Below, in pieces: positions 1 to 6,636 of a DNA stretch of 32,247 nt. Position numbers and translations under genes: made by a program. The stretch lies in NCBI GenBank assembly GCA_016196755.1, contig JACPXC010000049.1, positions 1-32,247 of the forward strand. Direction: 5' to 3'. Source of the DNA: Elusimicrobiota bacterium (lineage in GTDB: Bacteria > Elusimicrobiota > Elusimicrobia > UBA1565). The notes under the pieces were generated by a model. The model saw only the letters and a program-made list of their open reading frames with translations, made no database searches and was not told where the DNA came from. Each line of letters starts with the position of its first letter. Position 1 is the stretch's first letter.

Positions 1-1
1 A

Positions 2-457
2 TTTAATGGCGAAAAAATTTCCTTTCCGATAGTTAAGGAGGTTGAAAATGCAATTTTGAGAGAAACTTTAAATGGGTTTAAGTTAAAGGTTTGTATTGGA
101 ACTGATTCGTTGGTTAAAGGGAAAGTTACTCATTTTGCTACTGTAATTGTTATTTTAAGAGAACATAGAGGAGGGTTTATGTTTATTCAGAGAACTAAAG
201 AAAAAGGTGAAATTTCCATTAAAGAGAGAATGTTAACCGAAGTTTCAAAATCTATTGATGTTGCTTATTCATTGTGTGATGTATTAGATGATTATAAAGT
301 TGACCTTGAAGTTCATGCAGACATAAATACAAACCCAAGTTTCAAATCTAATAAAGCATTGAGCGACGCAATGGGGTATATATTAAGTATGGGGTTTATA
401 TTTAAAGCAAAGCCAGATGCATTCGCCAGCAGCAATTGTGCGAACAGAAAAATTTAA
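2..457 (+). CDS. YkuK-family RNase H-like protein, 5'-truncated by window edge
   Basis: The reading frame is open from base 2 to a TAA at 455-457, so the gene starts outside the window; the in-frame TTG at 56 is unlikely to be the true start because the upstream codons (FNGEKISFPIVKEVENAI) also fit the family. Motifs such as CIGTDS, the run around TEVSKSIDVAY, VHADINTNP and the C-terminal FAFxSSNCAN-like end match the YkuK/DUF458 family, which is predicted to have an RNase H-like fold. Its substrate is not established. The sequence is AT-rich with AT-ending codons, unlike everything to the right of ~640, and resembles the Bacteroidota version of this protein. The family call is from recognition of conserved motifs, not from a search. 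Confidence 0.8.
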   Translation, partial: FNGEKISFPIVKEVENAILRETLNGFKLKVCIGTDSLVKGKVTHFATVIVILREHRGGFMFIQRTKEKGEISIKERMLTEVSKSIDVAYSLCDVLDDYKVDLEVHADINTNPSFKSNKALSDAMGYILSMGFIFKAKPDAFASSNCANRKI

Positions 458-469
458 TGTAGAAAAAAA

Positions 470-625
470 TTATGCTCTTATATCAAGAATACAGTGAATC
501 GGAATTGTAATCCCACCCTTTAATAAAATGTGTTTTTCGGTAGTGGCCCAAATAGTTGTTTCTACCTCTTTTGTTCCATCGGTTGTTTCAAAGTCAATTC
601 TAACTTTGGCATGATAAGCATTGCC
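470..625 (-). CDS. C-terminal fragment of a small Bacteroidota-like protein
   Basis: On the minus strand a frame ends at TAA (470-472) and reads about 50 AT-rich codons, including AYHAKVRIDFET, VETTIWATTEK and LLKGGITIPIHCI. This looks like a genuine conserved C-terminus and not a random ORF. The frame continues upstream through GC-rich codons to a TGA at 683-685 but the composition flips at about 620-640 and no start codon is credible there, so the 5' part appears to have been replaced at the junction. It converges on the YkuK-like gene with 12 bases between the stops. No function is assigned. Confidence 0.55.
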   Translation of the reverse strand, partial: GNAYHAKVRIDFETTDGTKEVETTIWATTEKHILLKGGITIPIHCILDIRA

Positions 626-640
626 CGCATTGCTCGCGCG
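618..640. other. Abrupt compositional junction
   Basis: Left of this point the DNA is AT-rich (runs of A and T, AT-ending codons); right of it nearly all DNA is GC-rich. A 7-bp direct repeat, gcattgc, sits at 618-624 and 627-633 exactly at the switch. The minus-strand gene fragment is cut here. Either an assembly chimera joined through microhomology or a recent insertion would look like this. Confidence 0.7.
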
Positions 641-711
641 AGGCTTCTGCTTGGCCCAGGCTCCCGCAGGCGATTTTGAACCTCATCAGAGAAACTTGGA
701 GGGCCCACCCA

Positions 712-740
712 TTGACGCTCCCCCATAACCCTGGTATAAA
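712..740 (+). promoter_or_regulatory. Sigma70-type promoter for proC-rnd
   Basis: TTGACG at 712-717 and TATAAA at 735-740 are separated by 17 bp, a near-consensus arrangement. Transcription would start near 747, giving a leader of about 135 nucleotides before the proC ATG at 882. It lies entirely within the GC-rich side of the junction. Confidence 0.75.
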
Positions 741-780
741 GGGAGGGTAGGGTGCGCAGCAGGACCGCGCAAGTTCGCAG

Positions 781-876
781 GTCGGGGGATGGCTGAAGGC
801 GTCATCCTGGCGCCTTTTGCCTACCCCCGACGACGCGAAGCCGAGAGTACAGCCGCCGCGCTCAGCGCGAGGGGAG
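781..876 (+). promoter_or_regulatory. Structured 5' leader of proC
   Basis: Bases 781-788 (gtcggggg) pair perfectly with 824-831 (cccccgac), enclosing a second stem, 796-801 with 811-816 (aaggcg/cgcctt). A further small stem, cgcgc-tca-gcgcg, abuts the gaggggag Shine-Dalgarno sequence just before ATG 882. The arrangement could be a cis-regulatory RNA, but no known riboswitch consensus was recognised. The frame is also open from an ATG at 789, so part of this could instead be coding; the strong ribosome binding site at 882 argues against that. Confidence 0.4.
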
Positions 877-881
877 TTTCC

Positions 882-1703
882 ATGCTTTCAAAGAAGAAGA
901 TCGCCGTCATCGGAGCCGGACACATAGCCGCCGCGCTGGTCGGCGGGATCTTAAGGGCCAAGCTGGTAAACAAGGGTTCGCTCACCCTGTCCCGCCGCAG
1001 TTCCGACACGCTGGGCGAGCTCAAAAAGCGCTTCGGCGTCAACGTCTCCACCGACAACAAGAAGGCGATCAAGGGGGCCGACATCGTCATCTTGGCCGTC
1101 AAGCCCCAGCAGGCCGGCGCCGTCCTCACCGAGCTGGCTCCCGCCGTCCACGAGGACCAGCTCATCATCACCGTCATGGCCGGCCTCACCACCGCCTGGG
1201 TCAACTCCAAGCTCGGCCGCGCCAACCCCGTCGTGCGCGCCATGCCCAACACGCCGATGCTCGTCGACGCCGGCGCCACGGCGCTCTCCAAGGGCGCGCA
1301 TGCCTCGGAGGGGGACCTGGAGCTGGCCCGCAAGCTCTTCGCCTCGGTCGGCGAGACCGAGGTCGTCCCCGAAAACCTCATGGACGCCGTCACCGGCCTC
1401 TCGGGCTCCGGCCCCGTCTACATCTTCATGGTCATTGAGGCTTTGACCGACGGCGGGGTCAAGATGGGCCTGCCCCGTCTCATCGCCCGCCGCCTGGCCG
1501 CCCAGACCGTCTTCGGCGCCGCCAAGCTGGTCAAGGAGACCGGCAAGCACCCGGCCATCCTCAAAGACGAGGTCACCACCCCCGGCGGGACGGCCATAGC
1601 GGCCATCCACGAGCTCGAGTCCAAGGGCCTGCGCACCGTCCTCATGGACGCCGTGGTGACCGCCACCAAACGTTCCGAAGAGCTCTCGAAGGTGGCGACA
1701 TGA
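882..1703 (+). CDS. proC: Pyrroline-5-carboxylate reductase
   Basis: This enzyme catalyses the last step of proline synthesis, NAD(P)H-dependent reduction of pyrroline-5-carboxylate in the cytoplasm. The N-terminus has the Rossmann signature IAVIGAGHIAAALVGG; VVRAMPNTPMLVDAGATAL and the C-terminal signature LKDEVTTPGGTAIAAI followed by LE are diagnostic of ProC. Length from ATG 882 is 273 residues, typical for the family. That start was chosen over an in-frame ATG at 789 because it is preceded by gaggggag at good spacing and the 31 extra residues have no family counterpart. The stop overlaps the rnd start (ATGA), so the two are probably translationally coupled. Confidence 0.95.
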   Translation: MLSKKKIAVIGAGHIAAALVGGILRAKLVNKGSLTLSRRSSDTLGELKKRFGVNVSTDNKKAIKGADIVILAVKPQQAGAVLTELAPAVHEDQLIITVMAGLTTAWVNSKLGRANPVVRAMPNTPMLVDAGATALSKGAHASEGDLELARKLFASVGETEVVPENLMDAVTGLSGSGPVYIFMVIEALTDGGVKMGLPRLIARRLAAQTVFGAAKLVKETGKHPAILKDEVTTPGGTAIAAIHELESKGLRTVLMDAVVTATKRSEELSKVAT

Positions 1704-2959
1704 GCTGCCCCGCCAACGAGCCCCCCATCTACATCGAGACCCTCGAGGACCTGGAGGCCATCGCCGCCACCCTCTCCACCGAGAAGCAGGTCGCCGTCGA
1801 CATGGAGTCCGACAGCTTCTACGTCTACCACGACAAGGTCTGCCTGCTCCAGCTCTCGAGCTCGACCGAGGACATCGTCATCGACCCCTTGGCCGTCAAG
1901 GACCTCTCCCCCCTGGGCCCCATGTTCCGCGACCCCTCGGTGGAGAAGATCTTCCACGCCGGCGACTACGACATCGCCTGCCTCAAGCGCGACTACGGCT
2001 TCGAGGTCCGCAACCTCTTCGACACCATGGCCGCCGCGCGCGTCCTGGCCTCCCCCAAGCTCGGCCTGGCCGGCCTCATCGAGAAGTACTTCGGCGTCGT
2101 GCTCTCCAAGAAGCTCCAGCGCGCCAACTGGGGCCTGCGTCCCCTGGGCGACGACCACATCGAGTACGCGCGCAACGACACGCGCTACCTGCACAAGCTG
2201 CGCGAGATCCTCTGGGGCGAGCTCGAGGTCAAGAACCTCCTGCGCCACGCCCAAGACGAGTTCCGCCGCCTCGAGGCCACCCCGGCCGCCGAGAAGGTGT
2301 TCAACCCGGACGCCTGGTGGAACCTGCCCGGCGCCCGGGACCTCGACCCCCGCCGCAGGGCCGTCCTCAAGCGCCTGTGGATCTTCCGCGAGAAGCAGTC
2401 CGCCTCCATGGACAAGGCTCCCTTCCGGGTCATGCCCGAGGACCTCCTGGTGCGCATCGCCGAGGCCCGCGTCCAGGAGGTCGACGACCTCCGCCGCGTG
2501 CGCGGGATGAGCCCGTACCTCTTCCGGCGCTTCGGCCGCGAGCTGGTGGCCGAGACCTCGGCGGCCGACAACGACCCCGCGCTCGAGTCGGCGCCCGAGC
2601 GCCCGCGGGGCGAGCGCTGGGACTCCGAGAGCATGCGCCGCTACGAGGCCCTGCGCGCCTGGCGCAAGGACCGCGCCGCGGCCCAGGGTGTGGACCCGGT
2701 CGTCATCCTCCCCACCGAGGACCTCCGCCGGCTCTCCGCCGCCCCGCGCGAGAACCCCGACAAGGAGCATTGGCTGGACTGCCTGACCGCCTTCAAGCGC
2801 GAGGAGTACGGCGGCGAGCTCCTGGGAGTCCTCGACCGTCCCGGCCCGGCGGCCCCCGCCGGCGGCAAGAAGCGGCGGCGCCGCGGCGGCCGCGGCCGGC
2901 GGCGCTCAGGGGAGGGCGGCGTCGCCGCGCACGACGGCGGCCAGCCAGCGCAGGGATAG
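1700..2959 (+). CDS. rnd: Ribonuclease D (DEDDy 3'-5' exonuclease with HRDC domains)
   Basis: RNase D trims 3' ends of tRNA precursors and other structured RNAs. The exonuclease domain occupies about residues 10-180: VDMESD supplies D34 and E36, HAGDYD the Exo II aspartate (D91), and YARNDTRYL the Exo III Y/D pair. Two HRDC-like helical segments follow (roughly 215-290 and 310-380), and the tail is strongly basic (KKRRRRGGRGRRR), suited to RNA binding. The length of 419 is slightly above the E. coli enzyme because of this tail. The gene starts in an ATGA overlap with proC. Its last 54 bases overlap the convergent J-domain gene on the other strand. Confidence 0.9.
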   Translation: MSCPANEPPIYIETLEDLEAIAATLSTEKQVAVDMESDSFYVYHDKVCLLQLSSSTEDIVIDPLAVKDLSPLGPMFRDPSVEKIFHAGDYDIACLKRDYGFEVRNLFDTMAAARVLASPKLGLAGLIEKYFGVVLSKKLQRANWGLRPLGDDHIEYARNDTRYLHKLREILWGELEVKNLLRHAQDEFRRLEATPAAEKVFNPDAWWNLPGARDLDPRRRAVLKRLWIFREKQSASMDKAPFRVMPEDLLVRIAEARVQEVDDLRRVRGMSPYLFRRFGRELVAETSAADNDPALESAPERPRGERWDSESMRRYEALRAWRKDRAAAQGVDPVVILPTEDLRRLSAAPRENPDKEHWLDCLTAFKREEYGGELLGVLDRPGPAAPAGGKKRRRRGGRGRRRSGEGGVAAHDGGQPAQG

Positions 2960-3352
2960 GTACATCCCGATCGCGCACGCCGGCACCAGGATCCCCCAGA
3001 AGAACCACTGCTCCACCGTCGGCCCGGGCCCGTAGCCCAGCTTCTCGCGCAGCGGCACGTCGAACTCCTTCTCATCCTCGCGCTTGCCGAAGCGCCGCTC
3101 GTAGGAGCGGACCTGCGACGGCTCCTTGACGACCTCTTCCGCCGGCGGGACCGGGAAGCCGGCCTTCTTGAGGCTCTCGTAGGCGTCGCGCACCTCGAGG
3201 AAACGCCGCGTGTAGTCGTCGGACTCGGCGAGGGAGGGCGCACGGTCGGGATGGCATTCCATCGCCCGCCGGCGGTAGGCCTTGAGGATGTCCTCGGGAG
3301 TGGAGCCCCCGGGGCTCAGGCCTAGGATGGTGTAGGCGCGCTCGGGCTTCAT
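2906..3352 (-). CDS. J-domain protein with C-terminal membrane anchor
   Basis: Residues 4-70 form a J-domain: YTILGLSPGG start, basic helix II (LKAYRRRAMECHPDRAP) with the invariant HPD, and a helix III ending VRDAYESLKKAG. J-domains stimulate the ATPase of Hsp70/DnaK partners. There is no G/F region, zinc finger or substrate domain as in full DnaJ. After a charged middle, residues about 117-140 (WFFWGILVPACAIGMYLSL) form one hydrophobic segment, so the protein is probably tethered to the inner membrane with its J-domain in the cytoplasm. Length is 148 residues. The 3' end overlaps rnd by 54 bases in convergent orientation. The DnaK client it serves cannot be told from the sequence. Confidence 0.8.
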   Translation of the reverse strand: MKPERAYTILGLSPGGSTPEDILKAYRRRAMECHPDRAPSLAESDDYTRRFLEVRDAYESLKKAGFPVPPAEEVVKEPSQVRSYERRFGKREDEKEFDVPLREKLGYGPGPTVEQWFFWGILVPACAIGMYLSLRWLAAVVRGDAALP

Positions 3353-3393
3353 CGGGAAATAAATCCGAAACGGCGGGCTGTTAGACTCTGACT

Positions 3394-3498
3394 AGGTCGG
3401 CCCGCGGTAAGGCGTGCCGAGTACGACATCAGCGGGACCACCCCGACCTGTCAAGAAAGCGGCCGGAATCCACCTCCCTCCGGCCGCTTTCGATTTTT
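3394..3498 (+). ncRNA. Candidate small structured RNA with intrinsic terminator
   Basis: Between the J-domain start and the rlmN stop there is a plus-strand structure that no gene explains. Bases 3394-3400 (aggtcgg) pair with 3443-3449 (ccgacct), and inside these 3401-3405 (cccgc) pair with 3432-3436 (gcggg), leaving a 26-nt apical region. A 12-bp terminator hairpin with a T-tract follows at 3456-3498. A TAGACT -10-like box at 3382-3387 would place initiation near 3394. The RNA would be about 105 nt and its 3' end antisense to the end of rlmN. It matches no RNA family I recognise; it is not SRP RNA, tmRNA or RNase P. Confidence 0.4.
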
Positions 3499-4611
3499 AG
3501 GGGGATGACTGCGCGGGCGCTCGCCCGTGCGCGGCTCCCGGGCCGGGCGGGCCGCCTCGCGCGGAGCGCTGCGCGGCGGCGGCAGGCGGGTGATGAGCTG
3601 GCCGCAGGCGCCCTGGATGTCGGTGCCGAGGTTGCGGCGTATCGTCACCGACACCCCCTGGCGCTCGAGCGCCACCTTGAAGCGCCGCGCGTTGTCGGCC
3701 TCGGTAGCCTGGTGGCGCGTGGCCGTCGGGTTCCAGACGATCAGGTTCACGTGCAGGAGGTCGGCCCGGCCCACCGAATGGACGAACTTGGCCAGCGCGA
3801 AGGAGTCGCGGATGCGGTCGTTCTCCCCGTCCAGAAGGACGTACTCGAGGAAGATCTTGCGCCCGGTCTTGGCCAGCGACTTTCTCAATACGTCGGCCAG
3901 CGCCGCCACGGGGAAGGCGCGGGTGGCGGGGACCATCTTCTCGCGCACCGAGTCGGTGGCCGCGTGGAGCGACAAGGCCAGGTTGACGGTCGGGAAGTCC
4001 TCGATGAAGCGCTCGATCCCCGGCACGAGCCCCACCGTAGACACCGAGATGTGCCGCCCGGAGAGGCCGTAGCGCTCCGGGTCGAGCAGCTCCGTCAGGC
4101 TCTGGGACACGGCGGCGTAGTTGTGCATCGGCTCGCCCATCCCCATGTAGACCACGTTCGAGAGCCGCCCGTGCAGGCGGCGCGCCTTGATGTAGCCGCG
4201 CCAGAACAGCACCTGGTCGGAGATCTCCTCACCACTCATGTTGCGGCGCAGACCCATGAGGCCGGTGGCGCAGAACGTGCAGGCCATGGCACAGCCGACC
4301 TGGGTCGACACGCAGACCGACCAGTCGCCCTCGGGTTTGGGCCTGAGGAGGACGGTCTCGACTAAGGCGCCGTCATGCAGGCGCAGGGCGGCCTTGTGGG
4401 CCCGGCCGTCGGCGCTGACGAGGACCCGCTCCTGCAAGCCCGAGAGCACCGGGGCCTCGCGGTTGAGCCGCTCGCGCAGCGCCGGCGGCAGGGTGCGGGC
4501 CTCCTCCCACGAGGAGATGTCGTTCTTGAAGACCGCGTCCAGGGCCTGGCGGAGCCGGAACGCGGGCTCCCCGGCGGCGGCCAGCGACTTTCGGACCTTT
4601 TCCACGTCCAT
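3451..4611 (-). CDS. rlmN: Dual-specificity 23S rRNA/tRNA adenine-C2 methyltransferase
   Basis: RlmN is a radical-SAM enzyme that makes 2-methyladenosine in 23S rRNA (A2503) and in some tRNAs. The cluster motif CAMACTFC gives C107, C111 and C114; C100 in SVCVSTQVG and the cysteine in GACGQL near the C-terminus correspond to the two conserved mechanistic cysteines. YMGMGEPMHNY and SLHAATD are further family signatures. From ATG 4611 the protein is 386 residues; an in-frame TTG at 4626 would add five. A Pro/Arg-rich tail of about 45 residues follows the conserved domain and runs through the terminator hairpin, which is unusual. A TACAAT box ends five bases before the ATG and no Shine-Dalgarno sequence is present, so the message may be leaderless. 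Confidence 0.93.
   Translation of the reverse strand: MDVEKVRKSLAAAGEPAFRLRQALDAVFKNDISSWEEARTLPPALRERLNREAPVLSGLQERVLVSADGRAHKAALRLHDGALVETVLLRPKPEGDWSVCVSTQVGCAMACTFCATGLMGLRRNMSGEEISDQVLFWRGYIKARRLHGRLSNVVYMGMGEPMHNYAAVSQSLTELLDPERYGLSGRHISVSTVGLVPGIERFIEDFPTVNLALSLHAATDSVREKMVPATRAFPVAALADVLRKSLAKTGRKIFLEYVLLDGENDRIRDSFALAKFVHSVGRADLLHVNLIVWNPTATRHQATEADNARRFKVALERQGVSVTIRRNLGTDIQGACGQLITRLPPPRSAPREAARPAREPRTGERPRSHPPKNRKRPEGGGFRPLS
3456..3498 (+). terminator. Intrinsic terminator overlapping the 3' end of rlmN
   Basis: Twelve perfectly paired bases, 3456-3467 (aaagcggccgga) with 3479-3490 (tccggccgcttt), enclose an 11-nt loop. On the plus strand the stem is followed by cgattttt (3491-3498). 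In minus orientation the hairpin lies inside the last rlmN codons and is followed only by cttgac, so it is a better plus-strand terminator. Confidence 0.65.
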
Positions 4612-4616
4612 ACCCG

Positions 4617-4622
4617 ATTGTA
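4617..4622 (-). promoter_or_regulatory. -10-like box directly before rlmN
   Basis: TACAAT on the minus strand lies five bases upstream of ATG 4611 and matches the -10 consensus at five of six positions. No good -35 box is seen at 16-18 bp. If used, transcription would begin at or beside the start codon. Confidence 0.45.
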
Positions 4623-4628
4623 CCAACC

Positions 4629-4657
4629 TTGCCCCCCCCGAATAGCTCTGTTACGAT
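4629..4657 (+). promoter_or_regulatory. Promoter for the 4666 gene set
   Basis: TTGCCC (4629-4634) and TACGAT (4652-4657) are separated by 17 bp. The predicted start is at about 4664, only one or two bases before ATG 4666. It is divergent from and interleaved with the rlmN -10 box. Confidence 0.5.
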
Positions 4658-4665
4658 AGGGGGAG

Positions 4666-5334
4666 ATGGTCGACATCGCCAAGCAGCACTTCGTCATCGC
4701 GCGCTTCGCCGACTACTGTGCCTACACGCGCCCCTACCCCCACGGCGTCACCGACCCGGTCCACTACCTGCTCGAGAAGCTCGGCGAGCTCGAGGAGCCG
4801 CTCAACGTCCTCAAGCAAGGCATCCTCGAGGGCCATATGAAGCGCTTCTTTAGCGAGGCCGCCGCGGGGGTCAGCGAGGCGCAGGCCGCCGACTTCCGCT
4901 CGGTGCTCGAGGGCTACCTCGCCCCCGCGGATTTCGTCGACGTCTGCTTCCATCTCATGGAGCCCGCGGGGCTCAAGGACCCCGGCCGCCTCAAGCTGGC
5001 GGTCGAATGCGCGCGCCGGATGCGCGCCGCGCGGCTCATCGACGAGGAGGCCAAACCCGAGGAGCGCCGCTCGAAGCTCTACAAGCGCCTGAGCCTCGAG
5101 CTCACCAAGCGCCTTGGCTTCGACAAGCTCGAGGAGGTCCGCGCGCGCCGGCCGCTCGACGCCCGGCGCCTGCGCATGCTCCTGCGCCGGGCCCGCCGCG
5201 AGACCGCCGAGTACGCGACGGTGTTCCACTTCCCGGCCTCGCCCGACGACACCTTCACCCCCTTCATCATCCCGCGCGTGGAGTCCTTGGTCGCCGTCAA
5301 CCGGCGCTTCCTGCGCAGCCTGCGGATGCGCTGA
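4666..5334 (+). CDS. Conserved-looking protein of unknown function, 222 aa
   Basis: I do not recognise this family. The protein is soluble, with no signal peptide or membrane segment. It is rich in charged helices: an N-terminal segment with aromatic residues (HFVIARFADYCAYTRPYPHG), a middle of alternating acidic and basic helices, and a very Arg-rich stretch at about 140-195 that could bind nucleic acid. The end (FHFPASPDDTFTPFIIP, then VNRRFLRSLRMR) is less biased. GC-rich third positions and the tight coupling to the next gene (TGATG overlap) support it being real. It leads a three-gene set with the TauE/SafE permease and DUF1634, but nothing in the sequence ties it to transport. Confidence 0.75.
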   Translation: MVDIAKQHFVIARFADYCAYTRPYPHGVTDPVHYLLEKLGELEEPLNVLKQGILEGHMKRFFSEAAAGVSEAQAADFRSVLEGYLAPADFVDVCFHLMEPAGLKDPGRLKLAVECARRMRAARLIDEEAKPEERRSKLYKRLSLELTKRLGFDKLEEVRARRPLDARRLRMLLRRARRETAEYATVFHFPASPDDTFTPFIIPRVESLVAVNRRFLRSLRMR

Positions 5335-6158
5335 TGGACCCGGCGCACGCCGGCGCCTTGGCGGTATTGGGCGCCCTCACCGGCCTGTTGGGGACCATCC
5401 TCGGAGTGGGCGGCGGGGTCTTCCTGGTCCCCGTCCTCGTGCTCTGGTGCGGCGTCGACATGGCCCACGCCGCCGCCACCGGCCTCATCGCCGTCATCGC
5501 CACATCCAACGCCGCGGCGGCCGACAACGTCGAGAAGGGCGTGGCCAACGTGCGCCTGGGAATGGTGATGGAGACGGCCACGGTCTCGGGCGCCTTAGGG
5601 GGCGGCTGGCTGGCGGCGGTCCTGCCGACCCGCGCGGTCATCGGCCTCTTCGGCGCCCTCCTGCTCGGCGTCAGCCTGCTCTTGTGGCGCCGGCGTCCCG
5701 AGGAGGACGGCGCGGCGCCCGGGGGCCCGACGGGACCGTTCGACGGCTCCTACGTCGACGCCGCCGAGGGCCGGACGGTGACCTACACCGCGCGCAACAT
5801 CCCGGGCGGCCTCGGCGCGTCGCTGGCGGCGGGCTCGCTGTCGGGCCTCCTCGGAGTGGGCGGCGGAATTCTCAAGGTGCCGGCCTTCCACATCATCTGC
5901 GGCCTGCCCATGAAGGCCGCCGCGGCCACGAGCAACTACACCATCGGCGTCACGGCGGCGGCCGGGGCCGCGGTCTACCTGGCGCGCGGCGCCGTCGACG
6001 CCCCGGTCGCCGCCGCGGTGGCTCTAGGCGTCCTCGCGGGCTCCAAGGCGGGGGCTTACGCGAACCAGCGCCTCGGGTCCGACTCAGTGCGGCGCCTCTT
6101 CGCCGCGTTGACCTTGGTCCTGGCGGTGCAGATGCTCAGGAAGGCGGCCCATGGCTGA
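5334..6158 (+). CDS. TauE/SafE-family sulfite/organic anion permease
   Basis: TauE/SafE proteins are inner-membrane permeases linked to export or uptake of sulfite, sulfoacetate and related anions. The 274-residue protein shows the internally duplicated architecture: GILGVGGG-type loops occur twice (TILGVGGGVFLVPVLVL near residue 21 and LLGVGGGILKVPAFHI near 180), each followed by helices with an A(A/T)AT.. stretch (HAAATGLIAVIATSNAA; KAAAATSNYTIGV). About seven or eight membrane segments are visible, with a hydrophilic linker at about 122-155. It starts in a TGATG overlap with the preceding gene and overlaps the DUF1634 gene by 8 bp; that partner is commonly found beside this family. The substrate cannot be assigned. 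Confidence 0.85.
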   Translation: MDPAHAGALAVLGALTGLLGTILGVGGGVFLVPVLVLWCGVDMAHAAATGLIAVIATSNAAAADNVEKGVANVRLGMVMETATVSGALGGGWLAAVLPTRAVIGLFGALLLGVSLLLWRRRPEEDGAAPGGPTGPFDGSYVDAAEGRTVTYTARNIPGGLGASLAAGSLSGLLGVGGGILKVPAFHIICGLPMKAAAATSNYTIGVTAAAGAAVYLARGAVDAPVAAAVALGVLAGSKAGAYANQRLGSDSVRRLFAALTLVLAVQMLRKAAHG

Positions 6159-6438
6159 TGACCGAGAGCTGCGCGGCCGCCTGGCCGCGGTCCTGCGCGG
6201 GGGCGCCGCCGCGGGCAGCCTGCTCCTGGCCGCGGGCCTGGGCGCGTCCCTGCTCGGGCGCCTTGAGGCCGGGACGCTCCTAGCGCTCGGGCTTTGGTCG
6301 ATGGTCGCCACGCCGGCGGCGCGGGTGGCGGTGGCCGGTTGGGGCTGGTGGCGCGCCGGCGAACGGCGCTACGCCTCGGTCTGCGCCGCCGTGCTGGTCC
6401 TTCTCGCGGCGGCCGTCCGGCTAGGCAAGGCGCACTGA
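6151..6438 (+). CDS. DUF1634 small membrane protein
   Basis: This 95-residue protein has three hydrophobic segments (about 20-38, 40-65 and 75-90) and the charged N-terminus and GxWW(R)xGERRYA region of DUF1634 proteins. The family habitually follows a TauE/SafE permease, as here with an 8-bp overlap, and is probably an accessory subunit or stabiliser of the transporter; that role is inferred from linkage. The stop is three bases from the convergent stop of the HicA-like gene. Confidence 0.75.
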   Translation: MADDRELRGRLAAVLRGGAAAGSLLLAAGLGASLLGRLEAGTLLALGLWSMVATPAARVAVAGWGWWRAGERRYASVCAAVLVLLAAAVRLGKAH

Positions 6439-6441
6439 AGC

Positions 6442-6627
6442 CTACGGCTGGGGAATCTCCAGCTGCTTGCAGATCTTGCGGGCCGCGAAGTCGGCCAGCT
6501 CGAGGTGCCGCGTCACCGGCGTCTCCTTGCCGTTGGCGGGGTTCTGGAACACCGAGTACTTGCCGCCCTCGCGGAACAGGACGCAGCCGTTGTCGGTCAG
6601 GTGCTTGATCAGGTCTTTGCGCTTCAT
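6442..6627 (-). CDS. Orphan HicA-like protein lacking the catalytic histidine
   Basis: The 61 residues match the HicA/YcfA double-stranded-RNA-binding fold: MKRKDLIKHLTDNGC, then REGGKYSVFQNP, and a C-terminus of LADFAARKICKQLEIP. HicA toxins are mRNA interferases needing a histidine in the GG(N/K)H(S/T) strand; here the aligned residue is tyrosine (GGKYSVF), so ribonuclease activity is doubtful. No HicB antitoxin is present on either side. The gene is preceded by ggagg three bases before the ATG and lies nine bases downstream of xth, so it is probably cotranscribed with it. It may be a domesticated RNA-binding protein or a decaying toxin. Confidence 0.8.
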   Translation of the reverse strand: MKRKDLIKHLTDNGCVLFREGGKYSVFQNPANGKETPVTRHLELADFAARKICKQLEIPQP

Positions 6628-6636
6628 AGTCCTCCG

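Noticed and set aside
747-880. SRP RNA or tRNA in the proC leader
   Set aside because: No GGAAG/AGCA SRP core and no GTTCGA-type T loop with acceptor pairing could be found.
789-881. Longer N-terminus for proC from ATG 789
   Set aside because: The extra residues have no ProC counterpart, and ATG 882 has a strong Shine-Dalgarno sequence at correct spacing.
1418-2770. 450-codon open frame on the minus strand across proC/rnd
   Set aside because: Composition is Gly/Val/Leu/Asp-rich from antisense GC-rich codons, with no family motifs. proC and rnd on the plus strand are certain.
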